Origin: Paenibacillus dokdonensis
GTDB lineage: Bacteria; Bacillota; Bacilli; Paenibacillales; Paenibacillaceae
NCBI RefSeq assembly: GCF_004916975.1
Contig: NZ_STGQ01000001.1
Location: 248,001 to 312,000 of the forward strand
DNA length: 64,000 bases
Direction of reading: 5' to 3'
In this document: positions 16,046 through 25,547 of the stretch, piece by piece
How positions within the stretch are numbered: the stretch's first letter is position 1
How the letters are laid out: the number at the start of each line of letters is the position of its first letter
Made by a program: the position numbers and the translations under genes
Notes under the pieces: model-generated
Told to the model about the DNA's origin: nothing
Database searches by the model: none
Seen by the model: only the letters and a program-made list of their open reading frames with translations

Positions 16046-16121
16046 TGAACTAAAGTTTATTTCACCATATCTTCCATCTTCATTCAATGCGGTTTATTTA
16101 GAGATGGTTATCTTTAGTTCA
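16046..16121. repeat. Nested inverted repeat before the FHA gene
   Basis: TGAACTAAAG at 16046-16055 and CTTTAGTTCA at 16112-16121 are perfect inverted repeats; CCATCT and AGATGG form an inner stem. The element fills the gap between the prepilin peptidase and the FHA gene. It may be an RNA structure or a decaying repeat element. Confidence 0.4.
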
Positions 16122-16147
16122 TTTTATACAGCTAGGGGTGAATTCAT

Positions 16148-18112
16148 TTGTTGGGTTTAACAAGAGATTTTATACAACAGGGCGGGACCTTCATGATATT
16201 GTCGGGAACCAATGGAATCCGTTCGGACGAGCTGAGCAAGGTTGAGGTGTCGATGATATCCGCTTCACGGATTCCTCGTTTTTTGCCGCTGCATGTGCAA
16301 GAGGTTGATCTGCAGGTGACTTTACGCTACGACATGACGGAAAAGAAGATACTGTCACACATGCTGAAGGGCGAGAGGATCAACATGACCGAATACTACA
16401 GTCTTCTGCTGCAAGTGGCGGAAACACTGGAAGAAAGCGTGATGTACATGCTCCAGCCCGGGAAGTTCGCTCTGGAGGAGGATTATATTTTTGTGGATGG
16501 GTCACTTCAGGAAGGTACACTTTACCTGACATATATTCCGCTTGAGCGGACAGAAGGTTTAAGGCCGGTTAGTGACAGTTTAAAGGAGCTTGTTACCCGG
16601 TTCATGGCATCCGTCATAGAGCTGAGTGGTGGGGGCGTTCAGCAGCTGCTTCAGTTCACGGCTTCCGAGGATTTTACGGTGAGCGGCTTTAAGAAGCTGC
16701 TCCTCAGACTGTTGTCCGGTGCAGATGAGGTACGTATGAACTTGGCAGTAAACGTGAAGCAGGGATACACTTCTGAACCGGATCATGAACAAGCTCCTGC
16801 AGCCTACTCAAGAGCAGGAGTAAGCAAAAATACAAATCATGCACATCAGGGTACACAACAGGCGGAAATGAACTCCTATGCCTTAAAAGGGAGAACGGAA
16901 CGGGTGAGCACTGAGAACCATGGAGACGGTGCGATCGATTTGGCGTTAAGGAGAAGCAGAAGCACAACGGCAGCCGAAGCATTTCCGATGCTCAGCATAA
17001 GCCGGAATAAGCCTAATCCGAATAACCGGGATGCTGATCCGGAAGTACCTGCCTTTCTCAAGAGCTGGAACAGTTACGGATCCAGGACAGAGGAAGAAAT
17101 AATACCTGACGAGGAAAGAGAACAAGAACCTGCTTCATCGCGAAGAACTTACATAGCTCTTGGTTGTCTGCTGATGGCGGCTATTGTATGGAGAATGATC
17201 TATATGCCTGCTCCAAGCAGTGGAAAGTTAATCATATGCCTTTTGCTCACGGTTATCCTTGGCATAGCTGCTGTATTGAGCTGGGCTGGCAGGCTCTTTG
17301 CACCAAAAAACAAGGGGGCGGCTTCTATTCCATTCAATGATCTGCCCGATTTCGGTTCTACCGAGCTTTCTGCTAATTCGAAGCCAAACAAAGGAAGTAC
17401 GCGATTTGAGATAGAACAATTGACAGGTTTTTTCAAAGGCAGCATGAAAAAAGGCATGGATAAGCCTTCTGAGCCGGCTTCTATAGATCATGACCCTGAG
17501 CCGGATTGGAAATGGAAATTTCCTCAGTCTCCATCGGATCAGAGAGTGGCTGACGAACATGAAAGCGGCATAGGGAAGAATGAAGCTGATAACGGGGCAC
17601 GGATTTCGGCATTTAATCAGAGGATATGGAATCATGCAGGTGTGAATTCAGATTCGGATGCACCGGATACGGACATGGCAGAAAGAGATTATTACAGCAG
17701 GCTCGGGCAAAAGACGGAGATACTGAATTCGGGTAAAGGCAGTGCAACCGTTATGCTAAGTAATACGGTTACTGGTGCGAATGCCGCAGCTGATAAATTT
17801 GCACCCGTGTGTTATCTGTTAAGAGAAGGGGAGGGGGAGACAAGGGCTGAACGCATCGAGCTGAGGCAGCAGCATTTTGTGATAGGCCGCTCTGAAGAGG
17901 TGGCACAGTATGTTGAAAACTCGGTGGGAGCCTCACGCGCACATGTGGAGCTGAGCCGGACCGAAGACGGGGGATATCAGATCAAGGATCTCGGCTCGAA
18001 AAATGGCACCCGTCTGTTGGGAGAGATGCTGGTTCCTTATAAAGAATATCCGCTTCATGACGGGGATCATTTTATTATCGTTAAAGGAGCCTATACCTTC
18101 CGCTCTGCCTAG
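16148..18112 (+). CDS. DUF6382 and FHA-domain membrane protein
   Basis: 654 aa with a TTG start 7 nt after AGGGGTG. The N-terminal about 200 residues match DUF6382 (RYDMTEKKILSHMLKGERI, YIFVDGSLQEGTLYLTYIPL). Two transmembrane helices occur at about 333-375, followed by a charged linker and a C-terminal FHA domain with VIGRSEEVAQYV, SRAHVEL and KDLGSKNGTRL, the residues that bind phosphothreonine. FHA proteins of this type commonly accompany Tad clusters of Bacillota and Actinobacteria and may link assembly to Ser/Thr kinase signalling. No kinase is present in the window. The stop overlaps the convergent epimerase gene stop. Confidence 0.8.
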   Translation: MLGLTRDFIQQGGTFMILSGTNGIRSDELSKVEVSMISASRIPRFLPLHVQEVDLQVTLRYDMTEKKILSHMLKGERINMTEYYSLLLQVAETLEESVMYMLQPGKFALEEDYIFVDGSLQEGTLYLTYIPLERTEGLRPVSDSLKELVTRFMASVIELSGGGVQQLLQFTASEDFTVSGFKKLLLRLLSGADEVRMNLAVNVKQGYTSEPDHEQAPAAYSRAGVSKNTNHAHQGTQQAEMNSYALKGRTERVSTENHGDGAIDLALRRSRSTTAAEAFPMLSISRNKPNPNNRDADPEVPAFLKSWNSYGSRTEEEIIPDEEREQEPASSRRTYIALGCLLMAAIVWRMIYMPAPSSGKLIICLLLTVILGIAAVLSWAGRLFAPKNKGAASIPFNDLPDFGSTELSANSKPNKGSTRFEIEQLTGFFKGSMKKGMDKPSEPASIDHDPEPDWKWKFPQSPSDQRVADEHESGIGKNEADNGARISAFNQRIWNHAGVNSDSDAPDTDMAERDYYSRLGQKTEILNSGKGSATVMLSNTVTGANAAADKFAPVCYLLREGEGETRAERIELRQQHFVIGRSEEVAQYVENSVGASRAHVELSRTEDGGYQIKDLGSKNGTRLLGEMLVPYKEYPLHDGDHFIIVKGAYTFRSA

Positions 18113-19002
18113 TTCTCCTTCAAATTCTGCAAAGCCTGCTCCAGCGTCGGGTAATCGAAGCGGAAGCCATGCTTTAGAATCTTTTCCGGTATGACGCGTT
18201 GCCCTTCCAATATGATGAGAGATAGCTCACCAAGAACCGTTTTCATCAGAAAAGAAGGTACAGGGAACCAGTGAGGGCGATGATAGATATGGCCCACCGT
18301 CTGCCCGAACTGATTGTTGGTTACGGGCTCTGGGGCGGATGCATTGACGGGGCCGCTTATATCCGGATGAGTGATACAGAATTCAATCAACCGGACCATA
18401 TCATGCAGATGAATCCAGGACACCCATTGCTTCCCGCTTCCAATTCTTCCGCCGAATCCAAGCGTGTACGGAAGCTTCATGAGCGGGAAGGCACCGCCAT
18501 GAGTTCCCAGGACAACACTGGTCCGGAGCTTGATCAGGCGGACACCCTGAATCAGTTCCGCGGTATCCTCCCATTCCTTCACGACAGATGAGGGGAAATC
18601 GACGACATGTTCCGGGCTTTCTTCACTGAAAGTATCAACGCGCGATGTGCCATATATAGCTATAGCCGATGCTTGAACAACGACTGCGGGCTTTTGATGA
18701 AGGGTGTGAACCAGTTTGGATATGGCCTGGACGGTTTTCATCCGCGACTCGATAATGCTTTGCTTGGCTTTGGGCGTCCAGCGCTGACTCAGGGAAGAAC
18801 CGGCCAGATTGACGATTGCCTCCGTGCCTTCAAGAAGTACAGGCGTGGCATCGATTTGATCCCATGTCATGTACTTTGATCCATCTTGTTCAGTTTCCGG
18901 CACTTTGCGGGTAATGATGATCACTTCGTGGCCTTGCTGCAGCAAATGCTCAGAGAGAGCCTTCCCAATAAAGCCTGTTCCGCCGCAAATCGTAATTTTC
19001 AT
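18109..19002 (-). CDS. TIGR01777-family SDR epimerase
   Basis: 297 aa. N-terminal Rossmann motif ITICGGTGFIGKALSEHLL, then NLAGSSLSQRWTPKAKQ, YGTSRVDTFSEES and the C-terminal DUF1731-like part (RVIPEKILKHGFRFDYPTLEQAL). This is the YfcH/SDR39U1-like family, an NAD(P)-binding protein whose substrate is not established. The start is supported by GAGGTGTACAGCTC before the ATG. Its stop shares bases with the FHA gene stop, a tail-to-tail arrangement. No partner gene is apparent. Confidence 0.85.
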   Translation of the reverse strand: MKITICGGTGFIGKALSEHLLQQGHEVIIITRKVPETEQDGSKYMTWDQIDATPVLLEGTEAIVNLAGSSLSQRWTPKAKQSIIESRMKTVQAISKLVHTLHQKPAVVVQASAIAIYGTSRVDTFSEESPEHVVDFPSSVVKEWEDTAELIQGVRLIKLRTSVVLGTHGGAFPLMKLPYTLGFGGRIGSGKQWVSWIHLHDMVRLIEFCITHPDISGPVNASAPEPVTNNQFGQTVGHIYHRPHWFPVPSFLMKTVLGELSLIILEGQRVIPEKILKHGFRFDYPTLEQALQNLKEN

Positions 19003-19148
19003 GAGCTGTACACCTCTTTGCGTTTAGATATTCAAACGTATAATCTTCGAGGACTCGGCATGCTTATAACGTAAGAAAACATCCGACATATGTACTCTGC
19101 TTGCTGAGAAAGTACGTATATGGACGGTTTACTTGTTTTTTCGTATGC

Positions 19149-19223
19149 AAAAGCCCCCTGGCATGGAATCAGACTGATGAAATGGTTCATTTCTTCAATC
19201 TGACGCTCCTGCCCGGGGGCTTT
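19149..19223 (-). terminator. Long hairpin terminator of the DUF2621 gene
   Basis: AAAAGCCCCC at 19149-19158 pairs with GGGGGCTTT at 19215-19223; inner complementary blocks (GAAATG/CATTTC and TCAGA/TCTGA) make a long branched stem. On the minus strand it is followed by a short T run, downstream of the gene ending at 19241. Confidence 0.65.
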
Positions 19224-19240
19224 GTTCGCAGACAAAGGGT

Positions 19241-19708
19241 CTACTTTTGCATCAGATGCTCATATGGCTTGTAGTCAATCTGGTTTTTGTTAAGGAAAGC
19301 GACCAGGAACTTGTTGTCCCGTTTCGGCGTGGCGGAGATATAACCTTTGATGCAGTGATCTCGGGTTACCTCCTTAGCCTGTTCTTCCAAGGCGATTCTG
19401 CCGATTTCAGCCGCAATGGAGTGTTTGGCGATATCGCGGAACGGTCCGGGAACGGGCTTGACCAGTTTGTCCAAAAATTCCTTGGATTCATCCGACCATA
19501 GGTGGCGGCTGGTTTCAACCCAGTGATTTTGCCAGTCCAGCTTGGATCTGCCGTCATTTTTGGGAAGTACCTTCAGAAATTTACGGATCATAAAGTATCC
19601 GCCGATGCACATGGAGATCAGCATGATAACCGCCCATACTATCATCGAATCCATAAAGATATTGGATGGCATGGAGGACAGCAGCCTCGTGCCCAATGAA
19701 CTATGCAT
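19241..19708 (-). CDS. DUF2621 membrane protein
   Basis: 155 aa. The ATG at 19708 follows GAGGTGAACCAC and is preferred over 19735. One transmembrane helix near the N-terminus (MIVWAVIMLISMCIGGYFMI) and a cytosolic domain with LDWQNHWVETSRHLWSDESK and PVPGPFRDIAKHSIAAEIG, conserved in DUF2621 (YneK-like) proteins of Bacillota. Function unknown; often discussed as linked to sporulating Bacillota, but this is from memory. It stands alone with its own terminator and is divergent from nfo. Confidence 0.75.
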   Translation of the reverse strand: MHSSLGTRLLSSMPSNIFMDSMIVWAVIMLISMCIGGYFMIRKFLKVLPKNDGRSKLDWQNHWVETSRHLWSDESKEFLDKLVKPVPGPFRDIAKHSIAAEIGRIALEEQAKEVTRDHCIKGYISATPKRDNKFLVAFLNKNQIDYKPYEHLMQK

Positions 19709-19829
19709 GTGGTTCACCTCTAAGATTATCTTCAATTCATTAAACCTTTTTCTGAATTATAACGCATTTCTAGATTTATTTCGATATTCACGCTAAAATA
19801 AGGGTTAATTCTAATGAGGGGGATGGATT

Positions 19830-20951
19830 ATGCTAAAAATCGGTTCTCATGTGTCCTTTTCGGACAAGGGCCTTTTGAGTGCAACAAACGAAGCCAACAC
19901 CTATGGATCGAGCTCGTTTATGATATATACCGGTGCTCCGCAGAATACGCGCCGCAAACCGATTGAATCGATGTTTCTGGAAGAAGGCAAGGAATTAATG
20001 AAGGAAAGCGGCTTCGAGGAAATTGTCGTGCATGCGCCTTACATTATTAACCTCGGATCGTATAAGTCCAATACATTTGAGCTTGCGGTCAGCTTTCTTC
20101 AGGAGGAGATCCGCCGCACGCATGCTATTGGCGTGAAGAATATCGTTCTTCATCCGGGCGCTTATACCGACAAGGATCCGGAATACGGACTTGGGCGGAT
20201 TGCCGATGGTCTGAACGAGGTGCTGAACGGAACCAATGAAACAGAGGTTCATATTGCCCTGGAAACGATGGCCGGCAAAGGAACCGAAATGGGCCGCTCG
20301 TTTGAGGAAATTGCCACGATCATCGAGAAGGTGAAGCACAATGAACGCCTGACGATCTGTATGGATACATGCCATATTCACGACGCCGGTTACGACATTG
20401 TAAGTGATCTCGACGGCGTGCTTGAAGAATTTGACCGTATTATCGGTCTTGATCGCATTGGTGTCGTTCATATCAATGACAGCAAAAATCCGCGGGGAGC
20501 AGGAAAAGACCGTCATACCCCGCTTGGGACAGGCTGGATTGGTTTTGATGCGATCAACAATGTCGTTCATCACGAAAAGCTCGCCGGCAGACCGTTCATT
20601 CTGGAGACGCCGTGGATCGGCAAGGATGCCAAAACACAGAGTCCGATGTACGAGATTGAAATTGCACTTCTGCGCGGCAATGTATCAGAACGTTTTGGTG
20701 CAGATTTTATTAATCAGGTGGATGATCTGCATCGTTTTTATGCAAAGCAGGACATCGACCCTCGCCAGTTCGTACTGGATGTGTGGACCCTGCTCAAAAA
20801 CGATGCCAAGGCGAAGAAGGCTGACTCCCGGGAGCCGCTGGAACGCCTGTATGACATGATTATGGAAGCCAAACTGTTCCCTGATCTGAGCGAGAAACAA
20901 ATTAATGAGCGGCTGATCGCCTGTCTGGCAGGCAAAGAAGCCTTGAAATAG
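19830..20951 (+). CDS. nfo: Endonuclease IV with C-terminal extension
   Basis: 373 aa. It is an AP endonuclease (deoxyribonuclease IV): a TIM barrel with zinc ligands visible in [60 protein letters not shown] and ILETPW. It cuts DNA 5' of abasic sites in base-excision repair. The usual length is about 280-300 residues, and the core ends near residue 285 (EIEIALLRG). The remaining 88 residues, with [17 protein letters not shown] and [15 protein letters not shown], are extra, likely helical and of unknown role. Start ATG follows GAGGGGGATGG. Confidence 0.9.
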   Translation: MLKIGSHVSFSDKGLLSATNEANTYGSSSFMIYTGAPQNTRRKPIESMFLEEGKELMKESGFEEIVVHAPYIINLGSYKSNTFELAVSFLQEEIRRTHAIGVKNIVLHPGAYTDKDPEYGLGRIADGLNEVLNGTNETEVHIALETMAGKGTEMGRSFEEIATIIEKVKHNERLTICMDTCHIHDAGYDIVSDLDGVLEEFDRIIGLDRIGVVHINDSKNPRGAGKDRHTPLGTGWIGFDAINNVVHHEKLAGRPFILETPWIGKDAKTQSPMYEIEIALLRGNVSERFGADFINQVDDLHRFYAKQDIDPRQFVLDVWTLLKNDAKAKKADSREPLERLYDMIMEAKLFPDLSEKQINERLIACLAGKEALK

Positions 20952-20995
20952 GCATTCATATTAGAGAGATAGTATTAGGGAGGAGCAGGAGTCTC

Positions 20996-21898
20996 ATGGA
21001 ACTACATGTCAAAAAGAACGCAACATCTGCGTCACAAGCACATCAAAATCGCGCGCGTATGCTCATTTCTTGCCCGGATGGACCTGGAATCGTCGCTGCC
21101 GTATCGCATTTTCTGCATCAGCATGGAGCGAATATCGTTCAATCCGATCAATATACGATGGACCCGGAGGGCGGCATGTTCTTCATGCGTGTCGAGTTCG
21201 ATCTGGTCGATCTGGAGCAGCGATTGCCTGATCTGGAAGAAAAGTTTGCGCCTGTCGCAGCAACATTCAGTATGCAATGGGAAATCTACAATGTCAGCCG
21301 CAAGAAAAGACTGGCGATCTTCGTCTCGAAGGAGGATCACTGTCTGGTTGAATTGCTGTGGCAATGGCAGGCGGGAGATCTTGACGCAGAAATTGCGATG
21401 GTTGTAAGCAATCATCCGGATATGAAAGAGTATGTTGAATCCTTCGGCATTCCTTATCATCATATCCCGGTAACGGCAGATACGAAGAAAGAAGCTGAAC
21501 AGCGCCAGCTTGAAGTGGTAGGCAGCGATATTGATGTGATTATTTTGGCACGGTACATGCAGATTATCTCTCCAACCTTTATCGAGCACTACCGGAACCG
21601 GATTATCAATATTCACCATTCATTCCTCCCGGCTTTTGTCGGCGGCAAGCCTTATGCCCAAGCTTATGAGCGTGGTGTGAAAATTATTGGAGCCACTGCC
21701 CACTACGTCACGGAAGTGCTGGATGGCGGTCCGATCATTGAGCAAGACGTACAGCGGGTCAGCCACCGCGATGATGTCAGCGAATTGAAGCGGATCGGGC
21801 GCACCATTGAGCGTGTCGTACTCGCCAGAGCCGTCAAATGGCATATCGAGGACCGAATTTTGGTTCATGAAAATAAAACGGTCGTATTTAACGGTTAA
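20996..21898 (+). CDS. purU: Formyltetrahydrofolate deformylase PurU
   Basis: 300 aa; ATG after GGGAGGAGCAGGAG. An N-terminal ACT domain (LISCPDGPGIVAAVSHFLHQ) is followed by a formyltransferase-fold domain with VSNHPDMKEYVESFGIPYHH, LARYMQIISP and the catalytic region NIHHSFLPAFVGGKPYAQAY, GATAHYVTEVLDGGPIIEQ. PurU hydrolyses 10-formyl-THF to THF and formate, balancing one-carbon pools and supplying formate to PurT-type purine synthesis. It lies 44 nt after nfo and a strong terminator follows. Confidence 0.92.
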   Translation: MELHVKKNATSASQAHQNRARMLISCPDGPGIVAAVSHFLHQHGANIVQSDQYTMDPEGGMFFMRVEFDLVDLEQRLPDLEEKFAPVAATFSMQWEIYNVSRKKRLAIFVSKEDHCLVELLWQWQAGDLDAEIAMVVSNHPDMKEYVESFGIPYHHIPVTADTKKEAEQRQLEVVGSDIDVIILARYMQIISPTFIEHYRNRIINIHHSFLPAFVGGKPYAQAYERGVKIIGATAHYVTEVLDGGPIIEQDVQRVSHRDDVSELKRIGRTIERVVLARAVKWHIEDRILVHENKTVVFNG

Positions 21899-21967
21899 TC
21901 CGGCGTTCTTTACCCGGAGAACAGCTAAGATCCTGTTAAACAAGTCAAAAAGAATGTTTTACCGTAG

Positions 21968-21999
21968 AAAGCCTGCTTCGAGAGAAGCAGGCTTTTTTT
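21968..21999 (+). terminator. Terminator after purU
   Basis: AAGCCTGCTTC, a GAGA tetraloop and GAAGCAGGCTT form a perfect stem followed by seven T. Confidence 0.95.
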
Positions 22000-22097
22000 A
22001 TCAACATATCCGGGTTTTACGCGTACTCAAGACATTTGATTCAGCTGCGAAAAAGGTCCAATATAAGCAAGTTCTTCTGTTGTAAAGTACTTTCAAC

Positions 22098-22119
22098 AAA
22101 ATTTTCTTTAGAAAATTTT
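22098..22119. promoter_or_regulatory. Perfect AT palindrome before the ABC/vWA operon
   Basis: AAAATTTTC at 22098-22106, TTTA, and GAAAATTTT at 22111-22119. It lies about 90 nt before the first gene of the long operon and could be an operator or part of the promoter. Confidence 0.35.
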
Positions 22120-22206
22120 TAGAATATTGAAGTGAAACTTAAGAAACGAAGCGTCTTTAATATCGTAAGATCAAATCAAGCATGGATTAGAGAGGGGGGG
22201 GTATAC

Positions 22207-24621
22207 ATGTTGTCTTTGATAAAACGTGATATGAAGCGGACAAGGCTGCCTTTGTGGGCCGTGGCGATACTTTTGCTGCTTCAGCTTGGACTTGGCACCG
22301 GGATTGCGCATGCCGATGACAAGCCTTCCATTATTGTGAAAAGTGAAGCTGGCTACAGCGGTATGATCAAAAATGGAACTTGGAATCCACTGAAGCTAAC
22401 ACTTACGAGCAATCAGGACCTGTCGGGAGATATTGTCTTCCAGGTGTTGCAGAACCAATTCGGAAACAGTCCTTCTTCTTATGTGCAGCATGTCGAGCTG
22501 CCGAAGGATACGCCCAAGGAGGTTGTCCTGGCTATTCCAGGGCAGCAGTATAACAAAAACAATAATACAGTGAGGTTTTATGAAGGATCTGTGGAGAAGG
22601 GAAAGCTCATCAGCTTCTCTAACGGCACCGACAGCTATATCAACGGCGCTACTATTAATTCCACGAATGTCGGTGTGCTGTCCGATGATCCGGATGCGAT
22701 GAACTTTCTCGGAATGCTGCAAAGCGGCAATTCAAAAATTAGCGTCATGCATATGAAGCAGAAGGATATTTCTGAAGATCCGATGCTGATGGATGGACTG
22801 GATGTGCTAGTATTCGACCGCTTCGCGTCCGACACGCTCACTCCGGCACAGGTCAAGTCCATTGAGCAATGGGTCAAGACCGGAGGCAAGCTGATCCTCG
22901 GAGGCGGTGCGGCTTACCCGAAAACAGCAGCTCCTTTTGCTGAGATATCGCCGGTCAAATATAAAGGAACATTCAGCGTGACGTCGCTGCCCGAGCTGGA
23001 AAAACTGGGAGCATTCAAGCAGGGAAGCGCCCAAGGCGGGGCTGCAAAGCTGAATTTGGGAGGAGAGCTTACGCTATCCGATGCTGAATTGGTAAAGGAT
23101 GCGAAGCTGATGTACACCACCGGAGGCAAGCCGCTGTTTGCGAGCCGGCAGGTGGAGAATGGCAAGGTGCTTTACGCTGCTTATGACGTCGCTCAGGAAC
23201 CGATTGCCTCGTGGGCTGGTCATCCGTCTGTATGGTCTGCGCTGCTCGGCACTGAACTTCAAACGAACAATCTGAACGCCATGCGCGGGAATTACAATCC
23301 ACTAATGAATCTGAGTTATATTCTGAACTTCTTTCCATCGCTTAAAATGCCTTCGTTTCAGGTTCTGGCGTGGTTGATCGTTATTTATGCGGTTGTCGTT
23401 GCACCGCTGCTTTACCTGCTATTAAAAAGAGTGGACAAGCGTGAATGGGCATGGTGGATGATTCCTTTAATCGCAGTCATCGCAAGCGGTACGGTATATT
23501 TTATTGGTGCTTCCGATAAAACAAAGGAGCTTGCCCACACGCTCAATGTGGTGGAGCTGGACGGCCGCGGACAGGGAAAAGTCAAAAGCGCGACAGCCTT
23601 CTTTTCACCGGGAAGCGGAGACTATCATCTTGAACTGCCTGCCAACTCCTATGTGACGATCCAGCGGGACGGAGGTTCATTCTCTGGATCAGCTGACAGC
23701 CTGAGTCTGGTAGAGGTTGGTTCCAAGGAGACAGGCGTCGAGCTGTTGGACATGCCTCAGTGGTCCCTGGCCAAGCTCTGGGTGGAACAGCGTTCCCAGA
23801 ATGAAGGACTGGGCCAACTAGAGGTCAGTCTCTTTATTAATGATAAGGGTGACATTGACGGAAAAGTCGTGAATACGACATCCAAAAATTTGACCCATGC
23901 CGGGCTCGTTGTCGGCGGGAAACTTTATCCGCTGGGAGATCTGGAGCAAGGGAAATCCATTTCTCTTGCATCGGTCAAAAACGCACAGGCCGTCCGGAAC
24001 GGCATGCTGAGCTTTGCCATGTTCCAGAACAATTCGGGTGGACAGGATCCTTACAACCGGGAGAGAGGCATGCTGGATAACTATCTTCAGGGTTCCGCAT
24101 GGTCAGCTCAAGATGCTTACATCGTGGCATTCAGTAAGGATAAGCTGTTTAACTATCGTAATGATGGCCGTGATATTGATAGTGATCAATTGAACCTGTG
24201 GCTTCAGCCGGTGGATATTAGCTGGACACAAAATGGCAAGGTGAAGATACCTCTGGGCTTTATCACACCAATCGTCAATCAAGTGGCTTCTCCGAACTGG
24301 TATGAGCAGCCAAACGGAATCAGCCATATCGAACAGGGATATATCACATTTGACTATGATGTGACGGATATGAAAAAGATGACAGGCGGCATGTTGAAGC
24401 TCCAGGCTAAAAATCCTGGCAAGCAAACGGAATATTATATTTTCAATTATAAAAAGCAGGACTGGGAGCTCATCAAATGGGATGCATCCAAGCAGTGGAG
24501 CGCAGCAAATCCAAATGATCAATATGCTTCGCAGGGACGTATCCGCATTAAGCTGACAGCCAAGGAAGCGACGGAGCTGATGCTGCCCGAGCTTGCGGTA
24601 GAGGGGGCAGTGAAGCCATGA
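22207..24621 (+). CDS. Secreted/membrane protein of ABC-MoxR-vWA operon
   Basis: 804 aa from an ATG at 22207 preceded by GAGAGGGGGGGG; an upstream in-frame start at 22132 lacks a site. Signal peptide up to GIAHA|DDKPS. The large extracellular part contains a glutamine-amidotransferase-like fold (VGVLSDDPDAMNF, VLVFDRFASDTL, WVKTGGKLILGGGAAYP) without a clear catalytic Cys. Two transmembrane helices sit at about 388-408 and 417-433 (FQVLAWLIVIYAVVVAPL, WWMIPLIAVIASG), followed by a second extracytosolic domain. Its stop overlaps the ABC ATPase start, so it is likely a subunit or partner of the exporter. Exact function unknown. Confidence 0.7.
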   Translation: MLSLIKRDMKRTRLPLWAVAILLLLQLGLGTGIAHADDKPSIIVKSEAGYSGMIKNGTWNPLKLTLTSNQDLSGDIVFQVLQNQFGNSPSSYVQHVELPKDTPKEVVLAIPGQQYNKNNNTVRFYEGSVEKGKLISFSNGTDSYINGATINSTNVGVLSDDPDAMNFLGMLQSGNSKISVMHMKQKDISEDPMLMDGLDVLVFDRFASDTLTPAQVKSIEQWVKTGGKLILGGGAAYPKTAAPFAEISPVKYKGTFSVTSLPELEKLGAFKQGSAQGGAAKLNLGGELTLSDAELVKDAKLMYTTGGKPLFASRQVENGKVLYAAYDVAQEPIASWAGHPSVWSALLGTELQTNNLNAMRGNYNPLMNLSYILNFFPSLKMPSFQVLAWLIVIYAVVVAPLLYLLLKRVDKREWAWWMIPLIAVIASGTVYFIGASDKTKELAHTLNVVELDGRGQGKVKSATAFFSPGSGDYHLELPANSYVTIQRDGGSFSGSADSLSLVEVGSKETGVELLDMPQWSLAKLWVEQRSQNEGLGQLEVSLFINDKGDIDGKVVNTTSKNLTHAGLVVGGKLYPLGDLEQGKSISLASVKNAQAVRNGMLSFAMFQNNSGGQDPYNRERGMLDNYLQGSAWSAQDAYIVAFSKDKLFNYRNDGRDIDSDQLNLWLQPVDISWTQNGKVKIPLGFITPIVNQVASPNWYEQPNGISHIEQGYITFDYDVTDMKKMTGGMLKLQAKNPGKQTEYYIFNYKKQDWELIKWDASKQWSAANPNDQYASQGRIRIKLTAKEATELMLPELAVEGAVKP

Positions 24622-25547
24622 TAGACATTCAGCATTTAAGTAAACGTTACGGTAATTTTGATGCATTAAAAGATATCAATCTCTATATTCCCGAAGGGAC
24701 TGTATTTGGATTCGTGGGGCCGAATGGTGCCGGCAAATCGACGACCATGTCGATATTGGCAACCTTGATGCTGCCGACGTCGGGCATTGCCAAGGTAGAC
24801 GGCTTTGACGTAACCCAGCATCCGAAGGAAGTGCGTAAAAGAATCGGATATATGCCGGATTTCTTCGGTGTGTATGATCAGCTGAAAACGACGGAATATC
24901 TGCATTTTTACGGCGCTAGCTACAATATCCCGCGCGGCGAACGTGAGAAGCTGATTCCGCAGCTGCTGGAGCTTGTGAATCTGAGCGACAAAAGTGATGT
25001 CTATGTAGATAGCCTCTCCCGGGGGATGAAGCAGCGGCTCTGCCTGGCACGATGCCTGATTCACGATCCGAAGGTGCTTATTTTGGATGAGCCGGCTTCC
25101 GGCCTTGATCCAAGGGCAAGAATTGAAATGCGCGAAATATTAAAAGAACTGAAGCAAATGGGCAAGACGATCATTATTTCCTCACATATTTTGCCGGAGC
25201 TGGCGGAAATGGTGGATGAGATCGGGGTCATCGAGCATGGGCAGATGGTGGCACAGGGCAGGGTTGCGGACATTCAGTCCCGGCTGCGCGTCAAAAAAGT
25301 GCTTCATGTCCGCGCGATGGAACGGGAAGAGGAGCTTGCTGCACGCTTGCAGGATGAGGCCATGGTGTCAGCCGTGCTCTCCGATAATACAGGCATCCAT
25401 GTGCATTTTGGCGGCGGAGACCTGGAGCAGGTACAGCTTCTGCAGAAGATCATCTCGTGGGGATATGCTGTAATTTCCTTTCATGAGGCGCAAACCAATC
25501 TGGAGGATGTATTCCTCGAAATCACCAAAGGAGGGCCTGCCGTATGA
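24618..25547 (+). CDS. ABC-2 type exporter ATPase
   Basis: 309 aa. Walker A GPNGAGKST at 34-42, Q-loop, signature DSLSRGMKQRL, Walker B VLILDEPASGLDP and the H-loop in IIISSHILPELAEM are all intact. The C-terminal part is a small regulatory domain common to this drug/lipid-type subfamily. It overlaps the upstream gene by 4 nt and the permease by 4 nt, so the three form one unit. The substrate is unknown. Known for the class: exports hydrophobic or peptide-like compounds, or powers envelope machinery such as the gliding protein GldA. Confidence 0.88.
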   Translation: MIDIQHLSKRYGNFDALKDINLYIPEGTVFGFVGPNGAGKSTTMSILATLMLPTSGIAKVDGFDVTQHPKEVRKRIGYMPDFFGVYDQLKTTEYLHFYGASYNIPRGEREKLIPQLLELVNLSDKSDVYVDSLSRGMKQRLCLARCLIHDPKVLILDEPASGLDPRARIEMREILKELKQMGKTIIISSHILPELAEMVDEIGVIEHGQMVAQGRVADIQSRLRVKKVLHVRAMEREEELAARLQDEAMVSAVLSDNTGIHVHFGGGDLEQVQLLQKIISWGYAVISFHEAQTNLEDVFLEITKGGPAV

